Under the pieces are notes generated by a model. The model saw only the letters and a program-made list of their open reading frames with translations, did not search any database and was not told the DNA's origin. The translations under genes and the position numbers were made by a program. Below are positions 26,986-35,248 of a stretch of DNA of 64,000 bases, one piece after another (the first letter of the stretch is position 1; each line of letters begins with the position of its first letter). Source of the DNA: JAEUUM01 sp038326165 (GTDB taxonomy: Bacteria > Bacteroidota > Bacteroidia > Chitinophagales > Saprospiraceae); NCBI GenBank assembly GCA_038326165.1, contig JBBQJT010000014.1, positions 5,060 through 69,059 of the forward strand, read 5' to 3'.

Positions 26986-29900
26986 TTATTCTAAAACAGG
27001 CATTTGTGGCGCAGCTTTTGCCGCATAAGGTTTGAACATGTTTTTCAACTCACTAGCGTAAGCAGTATCCTTGGCCTTTTCAGCTATTTTTGGTAATTCG
27101 GTTGCGACTTTGAGCGCATCTTCATAGTCCGATTGGAATCCAGCTTCTAGGTCAGCCTTGTCCAAGGATGCATAAAACTTAAGGCTCTGCAATGTATTGT
27201 TGGCCAAAACTTTCATTTGTTTCTTCGCTTTTTCATAAGCACCAGCCTCTTCATAGGTCTGAAGGAATGGAACTATCTGAGAATCATAAGTGAAGTTGAA
27301 ATTAGGGAATGCAGAGAAATAAGTATCAATCAATGTAATTGCTTGCTCTTTTTGCCCTGACAATACCAAACCTTGTGAACCTCTTAGCATTGAGTAGAGC
27401 GTAGTTTGGATACTTGGCATATAATATCTTGAAACAAATTGTGGCGTTTTATCAAAATTGCCCCATTTGAATTTTTTAGTAACATTTTCAAGCAACTTAT
27501 CACCAGCTACCCGGCCATTGCCTATAACACTGAACCTCCTGTCACTTTGGGATCTTACAGGTATAATTCTCAATGCCAATCCCTCCAATTGCATGAAATC
27601 ATTCAATCCCAGCATTTTGTCTTCCCTGCAGGTTACTGCAAAATAAATTGGTCGATCGCTGATATTTGATGAAATTACGTCCATTACTGCCAGATCATCT
27701 TTCATAATCATTTCTTCGCCTAAATTCAAAGGAATCCCAGGCACAACTGAAGCAGAATCAGCGGAACTGATCAATCCATTTTTCATCATTCTGGCTTTAT
27801 CAATCGGCAAATAAATTTGCTTTGAAGGGATATAACTCTCCAACGAACGACCACTTTGCAATGGCAACGGATGCTCTTGTCCAGCAAATTTCAAGGCTTC
27901 AAAAGCTGAAATAGGACCAGGCATATCCTCTAGTATTGGGAGCTGAATACGTTGATCACCTCTGTAGGCTTCCGCTGGAATTGTCAATTTAATAGCTGGT
28001 GCGTCATTCACCTTTCTGGCCAACTGATTGATGTACCAATCAACTGCTATCAAACTCAGATTAACAACTCTTACATCCGTTCTGATTCCTTCAACCTCTT
28101 GAGCATACCAAAGCGGATACGTATCGTTGTCACCATAAGTGAATATAATTGCATTTTTATCAACTGAGTTGAGGAAGTTAGCAGCATAATCTCTTGATGC
28201 TGTTTTCTCAGAACGGCTGTGATCATCAAAATTTTGAGTCAACATGATTGCTGGCACAGCAAGTGACAACAATCCTGCTGCCATTCCTGCTGGCATTGAA
28301 CCCAGCTGTAATTTATTCATAAAAAACTGATACAAGGCCAATACACCCAAACCTATCCATATACAAAAAGTAAACATGGATCCTGCCAATACATAATCCC
28401 GCTCTCGGGGCTCGTTTGGTGGTTGGTTCGAATAGATAATGATACCGATTCCGGTGATAATAAATAATGCCATAATGCCTAAGAATTCATTCTGACGTTT
28501 CTTGGCGTGGTAATACATTCCTAATAAGCCTAATATCAATGGCAGGAAATAATAGGTATTGCGACTTCGCTCATTTTTCATGAAGTCAGGCATTTGATCA
28601 GAACGATAGAGTCGTGCATCATCAATGAATTTTATGCCACTTATCCAGTTTCCACTCTTAGGGTCCCAGCTATAATAACCTTGTTCATCATTCTGCCTTC
28701 CTGCAAAGTTCCACATAAAATATCTCCAATACATCCAACCAATCTGATATTGAATAAAGAATGAAATATTGTCAAAGAAAGTGGGCTCTCCAGTTTTGTT
28801 GCCAGTCCAGGCTTGATAGAGTTTGGGTCTGTTTTGGGTATTGTCACTCATACGAGGAAATAATACCTTATCCGAATTGTTGTAAGTGTAATCAAATTTA
28901 TGATCCACTACTTCGTAACGACCATCCTTTCTGCCATATCTATCAGTGAAATCTACATCCTGATATTTGGCATTGTATTGTGGTCCAAAAAGTAGGGCAC
29001 GTTCGCCATACTGCTCACGATTCAAATATGGAACAACGCGAATTGCATCAGAGGGATCATTCATATTAATGGGTGGATTGGCATTTGCTCTAAGCAAAAC
29101 GATACCTATTATACTGAATCCAATAGTGCTCAATAAAGCACCTAAAACCAATCTTTGCTCAAGACCATTTTGATTTTTATTTGTTCTGTTGATCAAATAA
29201 TAGGAAATACCACCTATTACCAATAACAACAAAAAGAAACCTGTATCATAAGGTAAGCCAAAGGTATTCACTGACATTATTTCCAAAAATGACCATAAAT
29301 TAGGAATACCCGTTATGATCAATTTTTGCATGACTGTAATCAATACCGTACCAATCAAGGCGGCAATTGCCATTCCTTTCAAGTTTGGTTTTTCTGTTTT
29401 CTTGAAATAATAAAATAAAGCTAAGGCCGGAAAAGTCAACAAGCTCAACAAGTGAACGCCTATTGACAATGCAGCTGAATAAGTTGCAAATAATATCCAT
29501 CGATCAGCATCAGAGTTATCGGGTAAATTATACCATTTGATCATCGCCCATAAGGTCATGGCCGTAAAAAATGTTGACATTGCATAGACCTCTCCTTCAA
29601 CGGCTGAAAACCATATTGATGTAGCAAAGGCCGTTGACAAACCTGCAATTATCCCAGCAAATGCAATAGGAATTGCCATCTCAGAGCCAGGTTCTTCGTC
29701 CCTACCTTTCAAGCTCAATTTGCCCAATATCATAGTAGTCCAACAAACGAACATTGCTGCAAATGCAGTGCAAATCCCTGATAACAAGTTAACCGAAAAA
29801 GCAATATTGGCAGGATTATCAGATACCATACTTGCTACCCAAGTAAAAATCCTTCCTATCAACAAAAACAAAGGCGCCCCAGGAGGGTGAACTACTTGAA

Positions 29901-30036
29901 GCTTGTAAGCCCCAGCTATAAATTCTCCACAGTCCCATAAACTTCCTACTCTTTCAGCTGAGAGGTAATAAACAATGAAAGCAATAGTAAATACTACCCA
30001 TCCTGCAATGTTTGTTAAATTCTTATTCGAATTCAT
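26986..30036 (-). CDS. DUF2723 integral-membrane glycosyltransferase-like protein
   Basis: 1016 residues from the ATG at 30036; the frame is open to 30123 but a promoter element lies between, and the internal start begins the conserved region. The N-terminal half has about 12 hydrophobic segments and starts with the DUF2723 hallmark: a tryptophan/acidic motif SLWDCGEF followed by LQVVHPPGAPLFLLIGR. The C-terminal half is soluble and ends in a TPR-like helical region. DUF2723 is the bacterial branch related to animal TMEM260, a protein O-mannosyltransferase, so lipid-sugar-dependent protein glycosylation is a reasonable hypothesis; in Bacteroidota it is widespread and untested. First gene of an operon with rpiB and the M28 peptidase. 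Confidence 0.85.
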   Translation of the reverse strand: MNSNKNLTNIAGWVVFTIAFIVYYLSAERVGSLWDCGEFIAGAYKLQVVHPPGAPLFLLIGRIFTWVASMVSDNPANIAFSVNLLSGICTAFAAMFVCWTTMILGKLSLKGRDEEPGSEMAIPIAFAGIIAGLSTAFATSIWFSAVEGEVYAMSTFFTAMTLWAMIKWYNLPDNSDADRWILFATYSAALSIGVHLLSLLTFPALALFYYFKKTEKPNLKGMAIAALIGTVLITVMQKLIITGIPNLWSFLEIMSVNTFGLPYDTGFFLLLLVIGGISYYLINRTNKNQNGLEQRLVLGALLSTIGFSIIGIVLLRANANPPINMNDPSDAIRVVPYLNREQYGERALLFGPQYNAKYQDVDFTDRYGRKDGRYEVVDHKFDYTYNNSDKVLFPRMSDNTQNRPKLYQAWTGNKTGEPTFFDNISFFIQYQIGWMYWRYFMWNFAGRQNDEQGYYSWDPKSGNWISGIKFIDDARLYRSDQMPDFMKNERSRNTYYFLPLILGLLGMYYHAKKRQNEFLGIMALFIITGIGIIIYSNQPPNEPRERDYVLAGSMFTFCIWIGLGVLALYQFFMNKLQLGSMPAGMAAGLLSLAVPAIMLTQNFDDHSRSEKTASRDYAANFLNSVDKNAIIFTYGDNDTYPLWYAQEVEGIRTDVRVVNLSLIAVDWYINQLARKVNDAPAIKLTIPAEAYRGDQRIQLPILEDMPGPISAFEALKFAGQEHPLPLQSGRSLESYIPSKQIYLPIDKARMMKNGLISSADSASVVPGIPLNLGEEMIMKDDLAVMDVISSNISDRPIYFAVTCREDKMLGLNDFMQLEGLALRIIPVRSQSDRRFSVIGNGRVAGDKLLENVTKKFKWGNFDKTPQFVSRYYMPSIQTTLYSMLRGSQGLVLSGQKEQAITLIDTYFSAFPNFNFTYDSQIVPFLQTYEEAGAYEKAKKQMKVLANNTLQSLKFYASLDKADLEAGFQSDYEDALKVATELPKIAEKAKDTAYASELKNMFKPYAAKAAPQMPVLE

Positions 30037-30072
30037 AGATTTGTTTTGTGCGATTAACTTTTCAACAAAACG

Positions 30073-30099
30073 CAAAGCTAAAAAAATATTGCCCTCCAA
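30073..30099 (-). promoter_or_regulatory. promoter for the DUF2723-rpiB-M28 operon
   Basis: Minus-strand TTG (30099-30097, within TTTGG), a 16-base spacer, then TAGCTTTG (30080-30073). The spacer is one base short of the usual range. The element lies 36 bases upstream of the ATG at 30036 and inside the longer frame, which argues for the shorter protein. Confidence 0.45.
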
Positions 30100-30174
30100 A
30101 GGGATAGAAATGCCGAATTTCATACATCAGGATTCAAATGAATGATGAATGATTGAATATTTTATCCTAATTAC

Positions 30175-30204
30175 TTGAATTGATTTAGATATCGCTTAAC
30201 TTTG
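30175..30204 (+). promoter_or_regulatory. Bacteroidota-type promoter for the 65-residue membrane protein
   Basis: TTG at 30175-30177, a 19-base spacer, then TAACTTTG at 30197-30204: a full match to the -33/-7 consensus at ideal spacing, 23 bases before the ATG at 30228. Confidence 0.6.
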
Positions 30205-30227
30205 CACATAACTTTTAATAAAAATAA

Positions 30228-30425
30228 ATGTCAACAATATCTCAAATCAACTCGAGCATCAGCACTTTAACTGCCACGCTTCTTCTATTAGTCAGTGCTT
30301 ATTTGGCATATGATGGTTATATTACAGAGAGTGAATTCCGCACGGGTTTAGGCTGCGCATTGGTGGTTTACTTCTTGGCAGTTTTGACTATTCGTTTTAT
30401 CGGTGGAGCTGATTCCGAAAGATAA
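30228..30425 (+). CDS. small integral-membrane protein, unknown function
   Basis: 65 residues. Two hydrophobic segments are visible (about 14-27, TATLLLLVSAYLAY, and 42-58, LGCALVVYFLAVLTIRF), joined by a short polar turn with acidic residues, and a polar tail GGADSER. I recognise no family. Support for its reality is contextual: a full consensus promoter 23 bases upstream, a strong stem-loop terminator about 90 bases after the stop, and no overlapping gene on either strand. It is thus a self-contained transcription unit, divergent from the DUF2723 operon. Confidence 0.7.
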   Translation: MSTISQINSSISTLTATLLLLVSAYLAYDGYITESEFRTGLGCALVVYFLAVLTIRFIGGADSER

Positions 30426-30517
30426 ATATTTCTAGTATTTTCAGTAGGAAGTAGTATTTGATTCTGATATTGGTTCAAATCATTCCAATACTCCCCTAAA
30501 ATATTGAGTTTTTGCAT

Positions 30518-30557
30518 AAAAAATGCGCATATTAGATAATCTGTATGCGCATTTTTT
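30518..30557. terminator. bidirectional Rho-independent terminator
   Basis: Perfect 13-base inverted repeat, AAAAAATGCGCAT (30518-30530) and its complement ATGCGCATTTTTT (30545-30557), with a 14-base loop. The A-rich left arm and T-rich right arm supply a U tract on both strands. It lies between the convergent small membrane protein gene and the outer-membrane barrel gene, serving both. Confidence 0.85.
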
Positions 30558-30599
30558 ATTTGTGTCTAGATTGATTTGTAATCCAGAAATTCAAACCAA

Positions 30600-31334
30600 C
30601 TAGTCGTATTTGAAGAAGAACCCTCTTCTACCACATGCTGCTTCGGCAAAATATCCCAATCCGAAATTGAACTCTAAGCACAATTGTGCTGCAAAAGGAT
30701 TGCTCTTGACATAACTTTCAAATGATGGGTTCAATGTAGGAAGCGGTAGGTTTTTCTCTTGGCCTTGGGCCGAGATAAAATCAGTCAAAGCATATTCAAA
30801 TCGCATTCCCAGCATCAAACTAAAGTTTCCTGCTCCATACAAGTAAGTTCCAAAACCCAATGCAGCGGACCAATAATCTTGATAATCTGATTTGCCAATA
30901 TTGTAAGAATTGTTCACCTGACCACTGCTTTTTATTTCATGTGTCAATGAACTGAGTCTTGACCATTTAGGACCTATCTCCAGAAAGGTCTTTTCGGTGT
31001 ATAAGCGATACAAGAAATACATGTCAACGTTGTTCCAAACGATAGAGTGATTGTCCTCAAGGCCCAATGCTCCTTCGGTATCAAATAATTGGGTGTTTTG
31101 GTTGAACATCGTTTCAAATGATATTCCATTGTAGTAGCCAAAGTTGATCCCAAATCGGCCACCATAACCATAGCCTTGGCCCAATTTGTAGCTTACTCTA
31201 CCATCATCCATGGCATTCTTATTCAAGAAACCGGTAAAACCATAAGTGCCTTTAGCAGCTGCTTCAAACCAAACTTGTCCATTCAAGTTAATGCCAATCC
31301 CCAAGATCAGACATACTAGTGCTAGTTTTTTCAT
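30600..31334 (-). CDS. outer-membrane beta-barrel protein, unknown function
   Basis: 244 residues from the ATG at 31334 (MKKLALVCLILGIGINLNGQ signal peptide); the frame is open to 31388 but the extra residues precede the signal peptide. The mature part alternates aromatic/hydrophobic and polar residues with many glycines (GFGTYLYGAGNFSLMLGMRFEYALTDF), typical of a porin-like barrel of about 8-10 strands. Its final residues (FFFKYD) do not end in a classic aromatic C terminus. It is not assignable to a named family. It begins 73 bases downstream of the Omp85 gene, so it may be the last gene of that operon, and it is followed by the bidirectional terminator. Confidence 0.65.
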   Translation of the reverse strand: MKKLALVCLILGIGINLNGQVWFEAAAKGTYGFTGFLNKNAMDDGRVSYKLGQGYGYGGRFGINFGYYNGISFETMFNQNTQLFDTEGALGLEDNHSIVWNNVDMYFLYRLYTEKTFLEIGPKWSRLSSLTHEIKSSGQVNNSYNIGKSDYQDYWSAALGFGTYLYGAGNFSLMLGMRFEYALTDFISAQGQEKNLPLPTLNPSFESYVKSNPFAAQLCLEFNFGLGYFAEAACGRRGFFFKYD

Positions 31335-31407
31335 GTTATTAGATTTTAAGACAAGATAGTTTTTAATTCCATTTTGTTGTCTGAACAAGTACTAATTTTA
31401 AAAAATG

Positions 31408-32640
31408 TTAAAAAAATTGCCCTATTCCAAACACAATTCCTGAGTTCTTCAGATTCAAACCCAGTCCATAATCAACTCGAATCAAGCGGTTCCAAGCCCT
31501 TTTTTGAACAAATCTCAAGCCCCCGCCAATAAATACCGCTGAACCAATAGTACTTCCGTTGAATTCAGCAGTAGGCGGAACTGTCCATAAGCCAAGATCC
31601 ACAAATCCGTTGGCTTGAACAGCCAGCCAAGTTCCATTATATACCGTCAACCTGCTCTCCAAATTGGTAACTACAATGCTATTGGCTCTGGAAACCCTGT
31701 CGCCAATTCCTCTGATATTGATTCGACTGTCAACGATGAAAGGCGCAAAAGGAGTACTTATAAATGATCCTATTCCAAGATTCACACGACAAGCAATATT
31801 CAACAATGGGGTAGCTTGAAGATAATATTGGTATTCAGCTGTTAACTGAAAAAATGGATCATTTATTTGCAAATTGGAAACGTGGGTAGCGACAATGCTA
31901 TACTGATAACCTGTGGATTGGTGATAATAATAAAGCCTTTTGTTCACCGCATATTGAGCCTTCAGCAAAATTTTGTTGTATTCTACTTTCGTTGGTCCTT
32001 GAGCTTGTTCAATATTGCGTTTGTCAAATTTTTCATGAAAAAAACTGGTTCCAAACTCTATTGCTTTCCCGGGTTTGAAATGATGGATGTAACCCAATTC
32101 AAAGCTGTTCAAAAGATAATTATAAAATACTTTTTCTGTTTTAAAATAAAGAGGTTCGGCTGAAGCAAATCTATTGATACTGCCATAATAACCGTCATTG
32201 ATACCAAATCCATATGGGTCTTTGAAATAAACAGTTCCTCCTGGTTTTCCGTCAATTTGTCTATATGCAACTGACAATTGAGCTGCCCTGCGCAAGGCAT
32301 TCAATTCCAAAAAACCCACTTGCCACCATATATTACTGTTAACCGTTCCGAGCCCCATCCATGGGCTTAATGTATGGCCTTCGGTAAGCTCAATATTGAA
32401 TACTTCTGCGCTGTCATTATAGATTTTAGAGGATTGAACGTTGTTAACACCTGGCAGCAAACTCAATCTTTGCCTTATTTCAAGTTCATTTTCATGTGAT
32501 ACTGAAGCCAAAAACTTATCAAGAAATTTATCACTGTATTTTTTGGCGCCTGATATCTGAAACTCTTGTTTCGTTGGCTTTTGAGCGCTGATGCAGAAGC
32601 TCGATAGGAAAAAACAAAAAAAACCAATAAATAGCTTCAC
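31408..32640 (-). CDS. small Omp85-superfamily outer-membrane protein
   Basis: 410 residues starting at a GTG one base after the DUF547 gene stop; signal peptide ending CISAQ. The N-terminal region (about 25-90; SGAKKYSDKFLDKFLASV, then EIRQRLSLLPGVNNVQSSKI) looks like a single POTRA domain. The rest is a beta barrel: the Omp85 surface loop signature appears as NIRGIGDR (family VRGY/IRGY), followed by FVDLGLW and a GGGLRFVQ segment, and the chain ends GIGQFF with the terminal phenylalanine expected for BAM substrates. This is much smaller than BamA or TamA, so a two-partner-type transporter (ShlB/FhaC-like) or a PNPLA/patatin-type barrel without its enzyme domain is possible. Its intimate linkage to the DUF547-barrel gene suggests a joint function. 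Confidence 0.7.
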   Translation of the reverse strand: MKLFIGFFCFFLSSFCISAQKPTKQEFQISGAKKYSDKFLDKFLASVSHENELEIRQRLSLLPGVNNVQSSKIYNDSAEVFNIELTEGHTLSPWMGLGTVNSNIWWQVGFLELNALRRAAQLSVAYRQIDGKPGGTVYFKDPYGFGINDGYYGSINRFASAEPLYFKTEKVFYNYLLNSFELGYIHHFKPGKAIEFGTSFFHEKFDKRNIEQAQGPTKVEYNKILLKAQYAVNKRLYYYHQSTGYQYSIVATHVSNLQINDPFFQLTAEYQYYLQATPLLNIACRVNLGIGSFISTPFAPFIVDSRINIRGIGDRVSRANSIVVTNLESRLTVYNGTWLAVQANGFVDLGLWTVPPTAEFNGSTIGSAVFIGGGLRFVQKRAWNRLIRVDYGLGLNLKNSGIVFGIGQFF

Positions 32641-32641
32641 T

Positions 32642-34120
32642 TCAATTGATATTTAATCTGATTCCCATATTGAAAGTTGCAGCATTTCCATTTACCGAAT
32701 GCAGATACTTACTCGTGAAATAAGTATATAAAGCTTCAATTTCAAAATTCCGGGTAAACTGGTACTTGCCACCAATTCCACTTTGAAAGAAATAATCAAT
32801 ATCTGGTTTCCAATACGGTGAAGCATTGAAAAGAATATAAACTGAGCTTTGTTTTGTTGGAAAAAAAGAAGGTATAATGGTAACGGGGGTTGACATTCGG
32901 TTGATTCTTCCTTTACTTTTAGCACCTATGTCCTCCCAAAGGTAATCTATTTCAGCAAACAAGCTAAAACGAGGACTTAAGGTAAAATCATTCCAAATTT
33001 GCGTCCACCAAGTATCTCCATTCCAATCTGCAAATGGAAATTCAGAGGAGCCTTGAAGATCAGTTTTCAACGGAAACCAGTATGCTGACTGTATAGAAAA
33101 GTTCTTCCAATTAGGAATAGGTGCAACACGAATTTTAGGGCCAAATGTGCTTACTACCGAGCGATTACTAGTAGTATTTTGAAATAGACCTGCCGGCCCA
33201 AACTGGTCCACATCAATTTGGACAAAACGGTAACGCAAATCAAATCCTACATTTAATAAGGGATGTAGTCCATAAACTCCAGAGAAGAAAGTAGTAAAAT
33301 AGCTGTCATTTTGACCAACCACTCGCTGAACATATTGCGCATTGAATGCCTTAAATTCAAATGTTCCTTGACGAATGACCGACGAAACGATATACCTATT
33401 GGTACTTGGATTGACGTCTAACAACGCATCTTGGCTTATTACATTGAGTGACCAATCATAAGGCAAGTATGAAGAAATAACAAGATCATTTGGAAGATCT
33501 GGTCTGTATTTTTTGAGAAAAGATGCTAGATCAGCTTCTGTACCAAAATCTGAACGATACCAGTTAAATATATTGCTCAAATGGATTTTCGACCCATCTA
33601 ATACAAAAACTTGTTCATCTTTCAAGCTTGAAGCCACCACTTGATCGATCTGTTCGTTCAATTCCGATTTTGAAAATGACTTTGCAGCTAATTTGGGGCA
33701 AGAAACAGCACCGCAAACCAATACAAAATGCAGCCTTGGATCCTTATTTCTTCTGAAAATGATGTCCTTTTCCCAATCATTCAGAGAGAAACGTGCTTTA
33801 CCAATCTTGTAAATCTTCCTGGTGAAAAAGCTTGAATTTTTCTGAACAGAGGTGGGAATTCCGTCTTTGATGATCCCTTCCACTACCCATATATTGTACA
33901 AGTTAATTTGATCAGCCAAATCCAACTGATCCAATTCTTTATATTTAGGGATTTCACCTTCTATCAAAGCGTTCCAATCTGCATCATATTTGATCCCAAC
34001 ATAATCCAGCGATCCATTAACATTGTGCTTGAGCAATACCTGATTCCAATTCTTCAATGTTTGCCCAATGATCAGATTGTTGAAAATCAGAAATATTACA
34101 AGTGCTGGGATTTTGGCCAT
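32642..34120 (-). CDS. DUF547 domain fused to an outer-membrane beta barrel
   Basis: 492 residues with a signal peptide (MAKIPALVIFLIFNNLIIGQ). The N-terminal half (about 25-235) is a DUF547 domain: DQINLYNIWV, the conserved VCGAVSCPKLAAKSF cysteine motif and SNIFNWYRSDFG are all present. DUF547 is distantly related to the papain/transglutaminase fold, but activity is unproven. The C-terminal half (about 240-492) alternates aromatic and polar residues in beta strands and looks like an outer-membrane barrel. DUF547 proteins are usually stand-alone soluble proteins, so the fusion would tether the domain at the outer membrane. It lies between gldD (26 bases upstream) and the Omp85 gene (one base downstream). 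Confidence 0.72.
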   Translation of the reverse strand: MAKIPALVIFLIFNNLIIGQTLKNWNQVLLKHNVNGSLDYVGIKYDADWNALIEGEIPKYKELDQLDLADQINLYNIWVVEGIIKDGIPTSVQKNSSFFTRKIYKIGKARFSLNDWEKDIIFRRNKDPRLHFVLVCGAVSCPKLAAKSFSKSELNEQIDQVVASSLKDEQVFVLDGSKIHLSNIFNWYRSDFGTEADLASFLKKYRPDLPNDLVISSYLPYDWSLNVISQDALLDVNPSTNRYIVSSVIRQGTFEFKAFNAQYVQRVVGQNDSYFTTFFSGVYGLHPLLNVGFDLRYRFVQIDVDQFGPAGLFQNTTSNRSVVSTFGPKIRVAPIPNWKNFSIQSAYWFPLKTDLQGSSEFPFADWNGDTWWTQIWNDFTLSPRFSLFAEIDYLWEDIGAKSKGRINRMSTPVTIIPSFFPTKQSSVYILFNASPYWKPDIDYFFQSGIGGKYQFTRNFEIEALYTYFTSKYLHSVNGNAATFNMGIRLNIN

Positions 34121-34146
34121 TGTGCAGTAGATTTTATAAAACTGGT

Positions 34147-34746
34147 TTATTTACTCTCATTAAACTTAAAAGTTCGAATAAGGTTTTTCATGTCCATTTT
34201 CACAAAATCAATTATTGGCTTTAAGCTGTCCGGTTGAACTTTGGTTTTGAAATACAAACTTGCTCGCAGAAAATTACTAGTAGTATCGGTGATGAAAAAC
34301 TGGTAAGGCGTTGCAGCAGGTCCAGATAGTGAAAACTCTATGCCTCCCAATCCATTCTCATTTGTGATAAGCGCATCTTCGATAAAGTTTGCCTTTTTAT
34401 CATGTTCATATGCCAATACAAATGCATCATCAATCAATTTGGAAAATTCGCCTGAATTATTAATTTTTGAATAAGTACAATATAGATAACAGTTGAATTG
34501 AGGTATCAATAGGTTGAACCAGCATGGATTGGATGGTTTGCCTTCAAAGAAGGAAGTATCTCGTTCAACATTGGCGTAAACTGGGAATTCAAAACTCATG
34601 TTGCAATAATCCTTATCGAATATTTGATATGCTTTAGTAGGATATTCAACCTTGGGATAGGCCCTCGGTTTGGGAATAAAACTCTGCTCATCTCCGCATG
34701 AACACAAGATTGAAACAATAAACACTAAAAAGCAATACCTCTGCAT
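34147..34746 (-). CDS. gldD: gliding motility lipoprotein GldD
   Basis: 199 residues; N-terminal lipoprotein signal with lipobox around IVSILCSC (Cys16). The conserved body begins FIPKPRAYPKVEYPTKAYQ, then NPCWFNLLIPQFNCYLYCTYSKI, a KANFIEDALI helix and the C-terminal FFITDTTSNFLRASLYF...IIDFVKMDMKNLIRTF block, all characteristic of GldD. GldD is an outer-leaflet periplasmic lipoprotein required for gliding and T9SS function in Flavobacterium. In Flavobacterium it is encoded with gldE next to ssb and mutY; here it follows mutY and ssb by 52 bases but gldE is missing between them. Confidence 0.85.
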   Translation of the reverse strand: MQRYCFLVFIVSILCSCGDEQSFIPKPRAYPKVEYPTKAYQIFDKDYCNMSFEFPVYANVERDTSFFEGKPSNPCWFNLLIPQFNCYLYCTYSKINNSGEFSKLIDDAFVLAYEHDKKANFIEDALITNENGLGGIEFSLSGPAATPYQFFITDTTSNFLRASLYFKTKVQPDSLKPIIDFVKMDMKNLIRTFKFNESK

Positions 34747-34798
34747 TATAAAAAAATTGAAAAGACTGAATTTTATTGAACAACTGTATTTCTGTTAC

Positions 34799-35233
34799 TT
34801 AAAATGGCATTTCATCCATCATCTGAAATCCTTCAGTTGAATCATCATTTGTAGGGGTATTCTTTATTTCAGGTCTTTGGTGATATTGTTCAATATCGCC
34901 ACGATCTTCTCTCTTCTCTAGCGCACGAATGTTTTCAGCCTCTATTTCAACTGCTACCCTTTCTATGCCACTCTGATCCGTGTATTTTCTTCTGCGAAGT
35001 TTCCCTTCAACATAAATCATTTTGCCTTTGCGACAATCTCTTTCTGCACGCTCAGCCAATTGTCTCCAAGCTACAATATCATGCCAATCGGTAACAGTCT
35101 GCCATGCGCCATTTTTGTCCTTGAAATTTTCGTTTGTCGCAATCGGGAATCTTGCAACCTTTGTACCGTTAGGGAGCACTTTTATCTCCGCATCTCTTCC
35201 TAAATTTCCGATTAAAATTACCTTGTTTACCAT
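34799..35233 (-). CDS. ssb: single-stranded DNA-binding protein
   Basis: 144 residues. The OB-fold starts NKVILIGNLGRDAEIKVLPNGT and contains WHDIVAWRQLAERAERDCRKG and VEGKLRRRKYTDQSG. The disordered tail ends in an acidic MDEMPF, a variant of the usual DDDIPF partner-binding tip, suggesting it retains protein-protein docking. It lies 15 bases after mutY, so repair glycosylase and SSB are coexpressed. Bacteroidota often carry additional ssb copies; whether this is the essential one is not visible here. Confidence 0.94.
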   Translation of the reverse strand: MVNKVILIGNLGRDAEIKVLPNGTKVARFPIATNENFKDKNGAWQTVTDWHDIVAWRQLAERAERDCRKGKMIYVEGKLRRRKYTDQSGIERVAVEIEAENIRALEKREDRGDIEQYHQRPEIKNTPTNDDSTEGFQMMDEMPF

Positions 35234-35248
35234 TGCTTTTTGTTTTTG

